From: Lytechinus pictus
Lineage: Eukaryota; Echinodermata; Echinoidea; Temnopleuroida; Toxopneustidae
DNA: 64,000 bases
Direction of reading: 5' to 3'
Assembly: GCF_037042905.1 (NCBI RefSeq)
Contig: NC_087253.1
Span: 11,265,001 to 11,329,000, forward strand
Below are positions 1 to 12,314 of this stretch, one piece after another. The notes beneath the pieces were generated by a model that was not told the DNA's origin, did not search any database, and saw only the letters and a list, made by a program, of their open reading frames with translations. The stretch's first letter is position 1. Each line of letters begins with the position of its first letter. The translations under genes and the position numbers were made by a program.

Positions 1-725
1 AAGAAGAAGTGGGGGATATGACATCATAAGTTTGCTCATCGAATATTAACGAAGACATGCCTGAAACTGTTTCATCGGCAATGCAATAACTTCGATATTC
101 CTTGTCTGATTTTGATCAAATCTTTATTCTTTTGTTTATCTGATTTTTCTTTATCTGTTCATACCATATTACATTTTCTGCTCGCGCTCGAATTATTAAT
201 ACGGAATATATCCAATTACCCATTTTTTTCTTGATTTACAAAACATGAATAATGTCCAATTTTTAGGTCTGAAATCTCAATTTTGTTTCGGCTACCGCTT
301 TGCGCTCGCATCAATTGTATAGTTATATACCTATCCTGTTCATGATTAGAAAAGTGCTTAGAATGTCCAGTATTTAGGTCGGCATGTCATTTTTTTAGCT
401 CGCGCTTCGCTCTCGCATTATTTGATTGTCGATATATGAATCGTCTTCATGGGTAACTGCAAACAGTCCTTATGACAGGTCCCTTTCGATCAGGCCAGAG
501 CGTATATTAAAAATATCTGCTCGCGCCGATCGCGCTCGCAGTTATTATTTGTTACATACGCATCTTGTTCAGGACCACAAACATTGCTAAAATGTTAAAT
601 TTTCAGGACAAAATACATGAAACCCCCCCCCCAAAAAAAAAAAAAAATAGCTCGCGCTTCGCGCTCGATTTATCTGATTATATATTTAGGTTCTTTTATA
701 AGAATAAAGCTAAGAAGTGACTGTC
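1..725 (-). mobile_element. Partial hAT-like element, GCGAGC-repeat family (reverse orientation)
   Basis: The window opens inside a reverse-complement copy of the family seen complete at 16192-19385 and 40351-41642. It carries several inverted copies of the 19-bp motif GCGAGCGCGAAGCGCGAGC (for example near 400, 525 and 650). The stretch around 690-722, containing ATAAAGCTAAGAAGTGACT, matches the subterminal region of the complete copies near 16355-16380. The terminal inverted repeat itself is missing, so this end is truncated; the other end lies outside the window. Confidence 0.7.
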
Positions 726-1461
726 ATATATATGAATATGTGTGAGGGTGTGTTTGTGTGAGGGTGGGTGGGTGTGTGTGTGTATAAACGAACAATGGAA
801 AATTCAATTGTGCCCCCCCCCCACCTTTGAGGAGAGAGATTTTAGCACCCCCACTGAAAAAATCGTTCCCAGGTCCCTGCTCATGACCTGGTCCTCAACT
901 TTCCCTACAATTGGAATATGCAGTTTAGGCCGATTTTCGAAATCTTGCTCCCCATCTGCCTCTAAAGAACAAGAAACATTAGTGCAAGTTGTGGTAGAGA
1001 TTTAAAATTGATTTTAATAATAGTCTGTCTCTGTATAGATAAAAAATATATATATTGCCAAAGGATTTTGGACGAATCTGTTTCATATCTTTCATGCATG
1101 TTGGTAAAAAAATATATATCTATGCTGGGCAATTATTGTCCAATTGAGCAAATTTATTTCCCAATTATTAGTTTTATTACCCAATTTGGACCCTTTTTTG
1201 CCCTACCTTTTTAAAAGTGTATTCTTTTCTATCGCGATCGATGGCTATCCATTTTTTTTTCTTAATTATCATTGGGTAATTAAGTTTCATGAGGAATTAA
1301 AAAATATCTCACTGATTTTTAAAATTATCACATTTGTGAATAAGAACCAATTGATTGCCATTCTGGTAAATTGCCACTTGGTCTACGTCAGTATCGATTA
1401 CTTTTGCAATTTAATCTTATTAATTGGAGCCCATACACCATTGTCTGATCTCCAGTTAGGT
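726..1461. other. Unassigned AT-rich stretch with TG-rich microsatellite
   Basis: No coding exon is recognised here. A GTGTGAGGGTGGGTGG-type simple repeat lies at about 739-786, followed by a 10-11 nt C tract near 813. The rest is AT-rich and unassigned. It may be intronic DNA of the minus-strand gene whose candidate exon lies at 1886-2056. Confidence 0.5.
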
Positions 1462-1800
1462 TGTCATCATCACCATCACCATCATCATTATTACCATCTG
1501 AATCAAAATTATCACCATCACCATCATCATTACCACCACATGATGTTGGTGATTTTGATGATGATGCTGATCATCATCATCATAATCACCAACATAATCA
1601 TAATCACCATAATCATCATCATAATCATCAGCATCGTCATCATCACCATCACCATCATCATCATCATCACCATCAATATCATCATCATCACCATCATCGA
1701 TATCATCAATGTAATCATCATCACCATCTCCATGCACCAGCATCTCCACCACCAACACCAGCAACAACTTTTACGACCCCAGTCATCATCATCATCAAAA
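1462..1800. repeat. (CAT)n-type imperfect trinucleotide repeat
   Basis: Imperfect CAT/CAC repeats run through this stretch. Long open frames exist in several phases on both strands (His-rich forward, Asp- or Met-rich reverse), as expected of a stop-free trinucleotide repeat; none is taken as a gene. Similar repeats occur at 20550-21690 and 38095-38250, and in the reverse sense (GAT) at 53963-54265 and 55870-56600. Confidence 0.9.
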
Positions 1801-1885
1801 TATGATACTATTATTATTATTATTGCTATTATATTATTATGATTGTTGTTGGTAATATTATTATTATTATTCGATAAAAAAATAC

Positions 1886-2056
1886 CTGGCTGTTTACAAA
1901 TCAGTTTGTGAGTGAGAACCCGATCGAACTCAGGTGGCAACCGAATGTCTTCATCGGATACTCTCTTCGGAACCAGTTGGATGGTGTCACCATTGTCCAA
2001 GACAGAGAAACCACAGGATAGTGACGTAAAGGGGCATTCCTCCGGAATCCCATCAG
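1886..2056 (-). CDS. Candidate internal coding exon of an unidentified gene
   Basis: On the minus strand this 171-nt stretch is open in one frame and reads like ordinary protein, in contrast to the AT-rich surroundings. It contains peptides such as CGFSVLDNGDTIQLVPKR and RLPPEFDRVLTHKLICKQP. It is bounded by a plausible acceptor (pyrimidine-rich stretch then CCGTAG, 2057-2060) and a plausible donor (CAG|GTATTT, 1885-1886). It would hold two bases of a split codon, 56 whole codons and one base. I do not recognise the protein family. Downstream exons would lie left of the window, and upstream exons would have to lie beyond the tandem array that begins about 10 bp from the acceptor. It could instead be a pseudogene fragment. 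Confidence 0.45.
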
Positions 2057-2318
2057 CTACGGAGGCGACAATAAAAGCTGGACATCAAAATAAATCGGTA
2101 AAAAATTGTTTAAAATTGTTAAAAATGTTTATACGCATATGGAATATTGTTGATCAATAATGTCATTGAGTTATTAGGATATTTTTCCATATTAGCTGCG
2201 CTCGACCCATGGGGGGGGGGATGAATGTATACCCGCTTGGAATTTAATTCTTAAGTTAGATACACCCCCCGGGCGGTCAAAAAGATTGCTGTACATATGC
2301 GGGATCCCCCCCCCCCCC

Positions 2319-2358
<40 letters not shown>

Positions 2359-3065
2359 GCGTTTAAACTGGTGGGTTTTTTCACTTTTGGACGGGGGCGC
2401 GCGTGCACTCGTTAAGAGTGTCACCGATATTCAAGAAAAGGGTGGTTTTGAAAGACTGGTCAGTGGTCAATCGCGGGGTCAAACGTATTTAGGGTATGCT
2501 TTATGGGTATAATTTGGTCACGCATGTGTACAGCAACACATTTGACTGCCCCATCCCCCAAGTGCCGGAAAGAATCTTGGGCTATAAAGGGACTAAAGCA
2601 AAGGTGATTGCGTCTTCGAATAGCCAACTAGATAAACGGCTTTTTTAAAAGCTTTATAAAAATTATGTCATTATTACATTACTATGGACTTTCCCGAGCT
2701 AAATATCAGTCATAGGTTTTTTTCTGCGGTGCCCGCTGTCATGTAATGAAGATTGATAATGACTGGGTTCTACTGGAACGATCCCAATACTTGGGCTAGT
2801 CTTACAAGGGTTACAACAGTTTCAAATCAAACTATAAATGCAATCGATCTAAATGTCCCTTATCTATAATACTAGTAGCTAGTAGATCTGTCGATCTTGC
2901 ATGATATCGCAATTTGGATTTAATTCGAATCCATCGTATTTCTTTCTGAGACGGTGGTCAAGAAGTTCTTGAACAAAAGTGAGAAATAAAACTGCAGGAC
3001 TTACCATAAAATACCAGGAAAATGGCAAGAAAATAACGCTTTTCAGTCCCAAGCGTCATTTTTAA

Positions 3066-3670
3066 AGGACAAGTCCACCCCAACAAAAAGTTGTTTTGAA
3101 TAAAGAGAAAAATCCAACAAGCACAACGCTAGCTGAAAATTTCATCAAAATCGGATGTAAACTAAAAAAGTTATGACATTTTTTAATTTCGCTTAATTTT
3201 ATAAAACAGTGTTATATATGCACATCCTGGTCTGTATGCAAATGAGGGAATTGATGATGTCATCCACTCACTATTTCGTCTGTATTTTATTATATGAAAT
3301 ATGAATTATTATAATTTTCCCCTTTTTGTCATGTGAAAGAAAGTTTTGTTTCTCTCTGAACATGTGGAATTACCATAGTTTTAACATTTTATGGTTCAAT
3401 CAAGTTGGTCCCTATTGTCAAATTTGTTAAAATTGAAATATTGTGTAATTCAAACAATAAAAAAAAAAAAAATACATAGTAAGTGAGGGACATCATCGAC
3501 TCTCTCATTTGCATGTTGCTGACTTGTGCATATAACTATTTTGTGAAAAATAAGCGAAACTTTAAAATTCCATAACATTCTTGTTTTACATTCGATTTTG
3601 ATGAAATTTTCAGCGGGATTTTTCTCAATTGATTCAAATCAACATTTTCAGGGGTGGACTTGACCTTTGA
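3066..3670. mobile_element. piggyBac-like MITE at a TTAA site
   Basis: A foldback element of about 605 bp begins TTAAAGGACAAGTCCACCCC and ends in the near inverse GGGGTGGACTTGACCTTTGA. The other array units carry the uninterrupted site TTTTTAAAG(C/T)CGCTGCG at the equivalent position (near 8993 and 14828). TTAA target duplication with short inverted termini is characteristic of piggyBac-type elements; the right-hand TTAA has decayed to TTGA. A partial copy of the same family lies at 50254-50683. Confidence 0.75.
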
Positions 3671-3981
3671 AGCCGCTGCGATATAGCGGGAGAATAACAA
3701 GTCGGACGCTTAATGAGCTACACACAAAGAGATCCCGATGAAGTACCCCAACCTATTTATTAAAATTTTTGTTCATAAGGTAGGAAGGGGAATAAATATG
3801 TTTAACATTGAACAGTAATGGATTATTATTAATATTGTAGTATGATACATGATTATGGTATTGTGTTTCATAAAACCAAGGTGATGTTTGCGCTTTCTTT
3901 TTCATTTGTTGCTTGTAAATGGCAATTAATCAACTGAAGTGCGCATCAAAAAGAATTGGGGCATCATGGATGGAATGAGGG

Positions 3982-4265
3982 CAGTGGCGTACCCAGGATT
4001 TTTCAAAGGGGGGGGGGCAAATTCGTCCGCCAAAAAGTTTGACAAGCAAAAAAAAAGGTCTTCAACCACAAACAAGGATTTCTTTCCAGAAAAAGAATTG
4101 ATAAGCCAAAAAAAAGTCTTGAAGTTCAAAAGAGGGGGCCACTTGTGGCTCTTCAGGGATCAGTTGTGACTCGTCGGGGGGGGGGGGGGCAGGGGTACGT
4201 CCCTTGCATAAGTTGTGACTCGTCAGGGGGCAGTCTGCCCCCCCCCCCCCCTAGGTACGCTAGTG
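3982..4265. mobile_element. hAT-like MITE (copy in unit O), TSD AATGAGGG
   Basis: The termini are CAGTGGCGTACCCAGG and CCTAGGTACGCTAGTG, inverse of each other, and the element is flanked on both sides by the 8-bp direct repeat AATGAGGG (3974-3981 and 4266-4273). Eight-base target duplications and CAG...CTG-type termini fit the hAT superfamily. The interior holds long G and C runs and no coding capacity. Confidence 0.85.
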
Positions 4266-7200
4266 AATGAGGGTTTACTTTTCAAGAGATCAAATTATTC
4301 TATGACGTTATATTCTTAGAAATCTATCCTAAGTTTTGAGTTAGTTTTGTACCTTATGGTTTGGTTAAAAGTATAATATCAATATGCATAATATTAAATG
4401 TATTTTTGAGTTGCTAAGCCCCGATGATTTATTATTCATGCAATCATTTTTCAAATTAAACGTATTTGCATTTTATTTATAAAATCACGGTTAAAAAGCC
4501 TGCTTTCAGCTGAAAACTGCTAGTCAGCAAGGTCGTGAACAATGCACAATGATACAAAAATTAAAATGAGTTTACAGAAATAATAACAACGAAAACTAAT
4601 ATAACAATGCATGAAAATAATGCAACAATTAGAAAAAAATAAAACTCAAGTTTTAAAAGCTGGCCATCAAAATAAATCGGTAAAAAAATGTTAAAAATTG
4701 TTTAAAATGGTTTATACGCTTATGGAATATTGTTGATAAAAAATATTTCATTGAGTTATTCGGATATTTTTCCGTATCTGCTGCGCTCGACCCATCAGGG
4801 GGAATGAATGTGTACCCTCTTGGAATTTAATCCTTAAGTTAGATGCACCCCCGAGGGGGGTTAAATATATTGTTGTACATATGTGGGACCCCCCCAAAAA
4901 AAAAAAAAAAAAAAGTTTAAACTGGTGTTTTTTCAGTTTTTGGACGGGGGCGCGCGTTTGCTGCGTTAAGAGTGTCAAAGACACCGATATTCAAGAAAAG
5001 GGGTGGTTTTGAAAGACTGGTCAGTGGTCAATCGCGGGGTCAAATATATTTAGGGTATGTTGTTTTTTCCAAAGCTTATTCTTTTCAAGACTATCCAAGC
5101 GTGTTTAGGGTAAGTTTTATGGAAATAATTTGGTCACGCATGTGTAGAGCAATACATATGACTGCCCCCCCCCCCAAGGTGCCGGAAAGAATATTGGGCT
5201 AAAGGGACTAGAGCAAAGGTGATTGCGTCTTCGAATAGCCAACTAAAAGCTTTATAAAAAACATGTCATTATTACCATGATTACATTACTATGAATTTCC
5301 TCGAGCTAAATATCAGTCATAGTTTTTTTTTCTGCGGTGCTCGCTGTCATGTTATTTTTGGAACAAGTACAACAAATATTGGTAAAGATTGATAATGACA
5401 GGATTCTTCTGGAACGATTCCAATCCTGGGGCTAGTCTTACAAGGGTTACGACAGTTTCAAATCAAACTCAAAATGCAATCGATCTAAATGTCCCTTTTC
5501 TATAATACTAGTAGCTAGTAGATCTGTCGATCTTGCATGATATCGCACTTTGGATTCAATTCGAATCCATCGTATTTCTTTCTGAGACGGTGGTCAAGAA
5601 GTTCTTGAACAAAAGTGAGAAATAACTGCAGGACTTACCACAAAATACCAGGAAAATGGCAAGAAAATAACCCTTTCCAGTCCCAAGCGTCATGTTTAAA
5701 GCCGCTGCGATATAGCGGGAGAATTGCCACATTTCGCAATCCTCACGGACGCTTAATCATACCCTTGATTTTTAAAGATTGATTGTACATTATAGTCAAT
5801 AGAATCAAGCGTAGAAAACTGCTCTACAATCAATGCTAAGCTTTGTGTTACAGGGGGGTTACAGGCCCGACAGATCTGCTTTTCGTGTGCAAAATTATTT
5901 CCCGCGACACCCGCACCATACATGCATGTACATTACGACTAATGGCTGGAGATATTCGAAATGCAGGACCTACAATAGATTATGACATGGATAAGAAAGT
6001 GGTTTTTTAAACAAATCGAGTACATATTGAGTGAGGAAAAGGTTACTGAATAAGGCTTAGACATAGATCATTACAGTCCATCGAATCGATATTGCATTTC
6101 ATGTGGATTATTGGTGGATCTCTGGCAATTGATTCCATGGGTCAAATCATCTCTCCAGCCGAAACCATTTCGCATGCGTTGATTATGTACACAGCATGTA
6201 TACGTCGATCTGAACACGTACCAGCCGAATTTCCGGGTTTTTTTCTTTTGTTTACTCCTACACAAACGATATGCCTCTAGCACACAATGTAATGGGCATT
6301 ATGTTTTACTTTCCCCAGAAATGGAGATTAGATTCGAATTTCTGGAGGGAACACTTCCATTGATAAGTGGATACCAGGCACGACCATGCGGTTTCGAAAA
6401 GCACCCTAAACAAGGGAAGCAAGGCTTTTCCAGATTATGAAAATGCATCTCTTAACAAGTATTTAGCTTGTGAAACCCTACAAGTATTGAAAACATATCC
6501 TCCTTTTCAGTATTTTAAACATCGCTTTTGACACCCTTATAACGTTACATAGGCCTATACGTAACGTACTTCCCCACTCTTTCCCTTTTTACGCGTGGTC
6601 GCGCCTGGTATCCACTCTTTAATGGAAGTGGACCCCCCGGGCGGCCTCTCGCGCTCTGGGAGGAACCAAATGTGGCTTTGGAAAGTCGTCCTAAATCGGA
6701 TATATCGCTGTTATCATAGCAGCAACCAGAAGTTTGCACACGAAACGCAGATTGAATGTTTCCGTTCCAGATGCGAAACGAAAAAAATCTCATGTCACAC
6801 AATTTTAATTGCAGGACAGAGTTTTACGACCATGACGACGGGCCCAAAAGTCTCTTCCAAAATCAACTACCGTCGCAAATAAGCGTTCGCGTTCTCCAAA
6901 GAAAGGTCGGGAATAACAAGTCGAACAGTTGGTGAGCCACGCTGAAATAATTCCTGATTAAGTACCCCAAGGGCCCCAACCAAATTTTTAAACATTTTGT
7001 TCATTAGGTTGAAATGGAAATAGATATGTTAAACGGTGAACAGCAATGGAATACAATTAATAGTATGATACATGATTATGGTATTGTGTTTCGTAATGAA
7101 ACCAAGGTGATACTAACTTTTTTTCCTACGTTGATTTTAAATAGTAATCAACTGGACTGCGCATCAGAAAGTGCATGTTTTTTGTTGTAAGGGTAGAGGC

Positions 7201-7465
7201 TTCGTGGAATGAGGGTCTACTTTTCAAAAGAGATCGAATTATTCTATGACGTTATATTCTTAGAAATCTACCTATATTCTTAGAAATCAATCGCGGGGTC
7301 AAACGTATTAAGGGTATGTTGTTTTTCCCAAAGCTTATTCTTTTTAAGACTATCCAAGCGTGTTTAGGGTATGTTTTATGGAAATAATTTGGTCACGCAT
7401 GTGTACAGCAATACATTTTGACTGCCCCCCCCTCCCCAAGTGCCGGAAAGAATTCTGGGCTAAAG

Positions 7466-8590
7466 CAGCGCTTCTCAACCTTTTTTTACTCGAGGACCAC
7501 TTTGACTTTCAAATTTTTTTCGAGGCCCACCTACCAAAATTTTAAGAAAGCGATATGACTACTTGTCTCGACTCAAAGATAGACAATGATTATATAATGA
7601 ACATATTTGTGCGTATAACTTTCAGTAGCCCGGCCTTTGAGCCCCTCCTCCAAACATATACAACCATGACAACATAACAACTTAATAACAAGAATACTAA
7701 ATACCTTCAACATTCGACACACATTGCATATGGTTTTGCATCACTGCCAGTCATGATGAATCCAAATTTATGGTATTCAGGGTCATATTTTCTTAGTTAC
7801 ATTCAGGGACTTTTCAATTTGATTCCTCCCTCGCTCTTTTAAATCGCCTTAAAAAAGGTCCATTTTGATGAAAGTAATTTTTCGTGAAATTTGAACACAA
7901 AGCCCTGAAGCACGTTCGAAAGAGCTTACGATAGCTGGCCTCTGCATTTATATTTATTTGTTATTGTTTACATGAATTATGTCTATATCTACTTAACTAC
8001 TATACAATTGTCACCTTTGTAACTTGGTGATTATGTATGTTTGATGTTATATCATTGTTATAAATTTGTAATTTTTTATTTATTAATAAATGCAGAAATA
8101 CCTGCTTTAAAAAAACAACAAACGGTTCAAGTACTAACTGCATTCACAAAGGTCTGATAAATGGGCGACAATTAACTAAATTAGATTCTACACAATATGC
8201 AAAAATGATGCGGTTCACATCAAAGTTAGATCGAAACCATCATACTGTGTATGCATATTGCAACATGCATAAAGCAATATGCTTTAGCTTTGTTTGACCC
8301 ACGTAGAGCGATCAAACATAACATATTCGGGCTGTCGGACAGGTCCTGGTGGGTGTTTCATAAAGCTGTTCGTAAGTTAAGAGCGACTTTAAGAACGACT
8401 TTTGATCATTTCTTGTGGTAAACAGTAGATTCATTGGCGATGGTTTAGCGCGTAAGAAAGGATCACCAGTCGTTCTTAATGTCGCTCTTAACTTACGATC
8501 AGCTTTATGAAACGGCCCCCAGGTCTGTGAAACATGCTATAGTCATGATAGTTTTTCCTCCATTTTTTTTTCTTCAGTCCTCTCGAGCTG
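7466..8590. mobile_element. Charlie-like hAT element (copy in P2), TSD GGCTAAAG
   Basis: It starts CAGCGCTTCTCAACC followed by a T run, the arrangement typical of Charlie-type hAT elements. The 8-bp direct repeat GGCTAAAG flanks it at 7458-7465 and 8591-8598. The right terminus is degraded compared with the Q2 copy. A 174-bp MITE interrupts it at 8347-8520. No transposase reading frame is visible, so it is non-autonomous. Units O, P1 and Q1 carry the uninterrupted site (GGGCTA(T)AAGGGACTA-like sequences near 2579, 5197 and 10515). Confidence 0.8.
8347..8520. mobile_element. Foldback MITE inserted in the P2 Charlie-like element
   Basis: The inverted ends read TTTCATAAAGCTGTTCGTAA and, inverted, TTTCATAAAGCTGATCGTAA, continuing through AGTTAAGAGCGAC. 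The uninterrupted site CAGGTCCAGGTCTGTG is seen in Q2 near 14238, so this copy arrived after the P/Q duplication or was lost cleanly from Q. Confidence 0.8.
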
Positions 8591-9316
8591 GGCTAAAGGG
8601 ACTAAAGCAAAGGTGATTGCGTCTTCGAATAGCCAACTAGATTAAACGGCTTTTTCAAAATCTGTATAAAAATTACATTACTATGGACTTTCTCCAGCTA
8701 AATATCAGTCATAGTTTTTTTTCTGCAGTGCCCGCTGTCATGTAATCTTTGGAAGAAGTAGATCAAATAATGACTAGATTCTTCTAGAACGGTCCTTATC
8801 CTGGGACCAGTCTAACAAAGGGTTACGACAGTTTCAAATCAAACTGGATTTAATTCGAATCCATCATATTTCTTTCTGAGACGGTGGTCAAGAAGTTCTT
8901 GAACAAAAGTGAGAAATACAACTGCAGGACTTACCATAAAATACCAGGAAAATGGCAAGAAAATAACCCTTTTCAGTACCGAGCGTCATTTTTAAAGTCG
9001 CTGCGATATAGCGGGAGAATAACAAGTCGGACGCTTAATGAGCTACACTCAAAGAGATCCCGATTAAGTACCCCAACCTATTTATTAAAAATTTTGTTCA
9101 TTAGGTTTGAAGAGGAATAAATATGTTAAACATTGAACAGTTATGGATTATTATTAATACTGTAGTATGATACATGATTATGGTATTGTGTTTCGTAAAA
9201 CCAAGGTGATGTTTGCGCTTTCTTTTTCATTTGTTGCTTGTAAATGGCAATTAATCAACTGAAGTGCGCTGAAGTGCGCATCTAAAAGAATAGAGGCATC
9301 ATGGATGGAATGAGGG

Positions 9317-9599
9317 CAGTGGCGTACCCAGGATTTTTCAAAGGGGGGGGGGGGCAAATTCGTCCGCCAAAAAATTTGACAAGCAAAAAAAAAGGTCTTC
9401 AACCACAAACAAGGATTTCTTTCCAGAAAAAGGATTGATAAGCAAAAAAAAAGTCTTGAAGTTCAAAAGAGGGGGCCACTTGTGGCTCGTCAGGGATCAG
9501 TTGTGACTCGTCGGGGGGGGGGGGGGGCAGGGGTACGTCCCTTGCATAAGTTGTGACTCGTCAGGGGGGCAGTCTGCCCCCCCCTTAGGTACGCTAGTG
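9317..9599. mobile_element. hAT-like MITE (copy in subunit P2), TSD AATGAGGG
   Basis: Same element and same insertion site as 3982-4265, with AATGAGGG at 9309-9316 and 9600-9607. Subunit P1 has the empty site at 7208-7215. Confidence 0.85.
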
Positions 9600-11073
9600 A
9601 ATGAGGGTTTACTTTTCAAAAGATCAAATTATTCTATGACGTTATATTCTTAGAAATCTATCCTAAGTTTTGAGTTCGTTTTGTTGCTTATGGTTTGGTT
9701 AGAATTATAATATCAATATACATAATGTGTATTTTTGAGTTGCTAAGCCCCGATGATTTATTATTTATGCAATCATTTTTCAAAGAATTAAACGTATTTG
9801 CATTTTATTTATAAAATCACGGTTAAAAAGCCTGCTTTCAGCTGAAAACTGCTAGCCAGCAAGGTCGTGAACAATGCAAAAATGAAAATGAGTTTACAAA
9901 AATTATAACAACGAAAACTAATATAACAATAAATGAAAATAATGCAACAATTAGAAAAATTAAAACTCAAGTTTTAAAAGCTGGACATCAAAATAAATCG
10001 GTATAAAAAATGTTTAAAATTGTTTAAAATGGTTTATACGCTTATGGAATATTGTTGATAAAAAATATTTCATTGAGTTATTCGGATATTTTTCCATATC
10101 TGCTGCGCTCGACCCATCAGGGGGAATGAATGTGTACCCTCTTGGAATTTAATCCTTAGGTTAGATACACCCCCCGAGGGGGGTCAAATATATTAATGTA
10201 CATATGTGGGAGACCCCCCCCCAAAAAAAAAGTTTAAACTGGTGTTTTTTCAGTTTTTGGACGGGGGCGCGCGTGCACTCGTTAAGAGTGTCAAAGACAC
10301 CGATATTCAAGAAAAGGGGTGGTTTTGAAAGACTGGTCAGAGGTCAATCGCGGGGTCAAACATATTTAGGGTATGTTCTTTTCTCCAAAACTTATTCTTT
10401 TCAAGACTATCCAAGCGTGTTTAGGGTAAGTTTTATGGAAATAATTTGGTCACGCATGTGTAGAGCAATACTTATGACTGACCCCCCCCCCCCCCCCAGT
10501 GCCAAAAAGCATCTTGGGCTAACGGGACTAAAGCAAAGGTGATTGCGTCTTCGAATAGCCAACTAAAAGCTTTATAAAAAAAAACATGTCATTATTACAT
10601 TACTATGGACTTTGTCGAGCTAAATATCAGTCATAGTTTTTTTTTTCTGCGGTGCTCGCTGTCATGTAATGTTTGGAACAAGTAGAACAAATATTGGTGA
10701 AGATTGATAATGACAGGATTCTTCTGGAAAGATCCCAATCCTGGGGCTAGTCTTACAAGGGTTACGACAGTTTCAAATCAAACTCAAAATGCAATCGATC
10801 TAAATGTCCCTTTTCTATAATACTAGTAGCTAGTAGATCTGTCGATCTTGCATGATATCGCAATTTGGATTTAATTCGAATCCATCGTATTTCTTTCTGA
10901 GACGGTGGTCAAGAAGTTCTTGAACAAAAGTGCGAAATAACTGCAGGACTTACCACAAAATACCAGGAAAATGGCAAGAAAATAACCCTTTCCAGTCCCA
11001 AGCGTCATGTTTAAAGCCGCAGCGATATAGCGGGAGAATTGGCACCTTTCGCAATCCTCACGGACGCTAGTAT

Positions 11074-11205
11074 TAGGGTCCCCTAACACAAAAGTTAACG
11101 CTTAATCATACACTTGATTTTTAAAGATTGATTGTACATTATAGTCAATAGAATCAAGCGTAGAAAACTGCTCTACAATCAATGCTAAGCTTTGTGTTAC
11201 AGGGG
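11074..11205. mobile_element. Short palindromic MITE (GTCCC-type ends)
   Basis: One end reads GGGTCCCCTAACACAAAAGTTA and the other TAAGCTTTGTGTTACAGGGGGG; the middle holds near-inverse ATTGATTGTACATTATAGTC / CTACAATCAATGCTAAG motifs. The equivalent in P1 (about 5752-5855) has lost its left end, and a further partial copy lies at 23408-23511. Confidence 0.6.
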
Positions 11206-12314
11206 GGTTACAGGCCCTACAGATCTGCTTTTCGTGTGCAAAATTATTTCCCGCGACACCCGCACCATACATGCATGTACATTACGACTGATGGCTGGAG
11301 ATATTCGAAATGCAGGACCTACAATAGATTATGACATGGATAAGAAAGTGGTTTTTCAAACAAATCGAGTACATATTGAGGGAGGAAAAAGGTTACTGAA
11401 TTAAGGCTTAGATATGGATCATTACAGTCCATCGAATCGATATTGCATTTAATGTGGATTATTGGTGGATCTCTGGCAATTGATTCCATGTGTCAAATCA
11501 TCTCTCCAGCCGAAACCATTTCGCATGTGTTGATTATGTACAAAGCATGTATACGTCGATCTGAACACGTACCAGCCGTTTTTCCGGTTTTTTTCTTTTG
11601 TTTACTCCTACACAAACGATATGCCTCTAGCACACAATGTAATGGGCATTATGTTTTACTTTCTCCAGAAATGGGGGATTAGATTCGAATTCCCGGGGGA
11701 CCACTTCCATTGATGAGTGGATACCAGGCATGACCATGCGGTTTCGAAAAGCACCCTAAACAAGGGAAGCAAGGCTTTTCCAGATTATGAAAATGCATCT
11801 CTTAACAAGTATTTAGCTTGTGAAACCTTACAAGTATTGAAAACATATCCCCCTTTTCAGTATTTTAAATATCGTTTTTGACACCCTTATAACGTTACAT
11901 AGGCCTATACGTAACGTACTTGCCCACTCTTTCCCTTTTTACGCGTGGTCGCGCCTGCATGGTATCCACTCTTTAATGGAAGTGGACCCCCCGGGCGGCC
12001 TCTCGAGCTCTGGGAGGAACCAAATGTGGCTTTGGAAAGTCGTCCTAAATCGGATATATCGCTGTTACCATAGTAGCAACCAGAAGTTTGTACACGAAAC
12101 GCATATTGAATGTTTCCGTTCCATATGCGAAACGAAAAAAATCTCATGTCACACAATTTAAATTGCAGGACAGAGTTTTACGACCATGACGACGGGCCCA
12201 AACGTCTCTTCCAATATCAACTACCGTCGCAAATAAGCGTTCGCGTTCTCCAACGAAAGGTCGGGAATAACAAGTCGAACGGTTGGTGAGCCACGCTGAA
12301 ATAATTCCTGATTA

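Larger units (their letters stand above)
2067..4655. repeat. Array unit O (monomer)
   Basis: This is the shortest unit, with both the initial part (C-run/A-run tract near 2307-2357, GGACGGGGGCGCGCGTG) and the terminal part (TCAGCTGAAAACTGCTAG, then an AT-rich tail). It contains a TTAA-flanked foldback insertion at 3066-3670 and a 284-bp hAT-like MITE at 3982-4265. The homopolymer C/A tract differs in length between units. Confidence 0.75.
4656..9975. repeat. Array unit P (dimer, subunits P1 and P2)
   Basis: P1 runs to about 7285 and P2 from there to about 9975. The fusion lies where CTTAGAAATC occurs twice around 7260-7290. P1 carries an extra ~1.2 kb segment at about 5727-6917, shared only with Q1. 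P2 carries a Charlie-like hAT element (7466-8590) and a hAT-like MITE (9317-9599). Confidence 0.75.

Noticed and set aside
1144..2000. Long frames over the CAT repeat near the window start
   Set aside because: Repeat artefacts; only the non-repeat end of the minus-strand frame (1886-2056) looks protein-like and is reported as a candidate exon.
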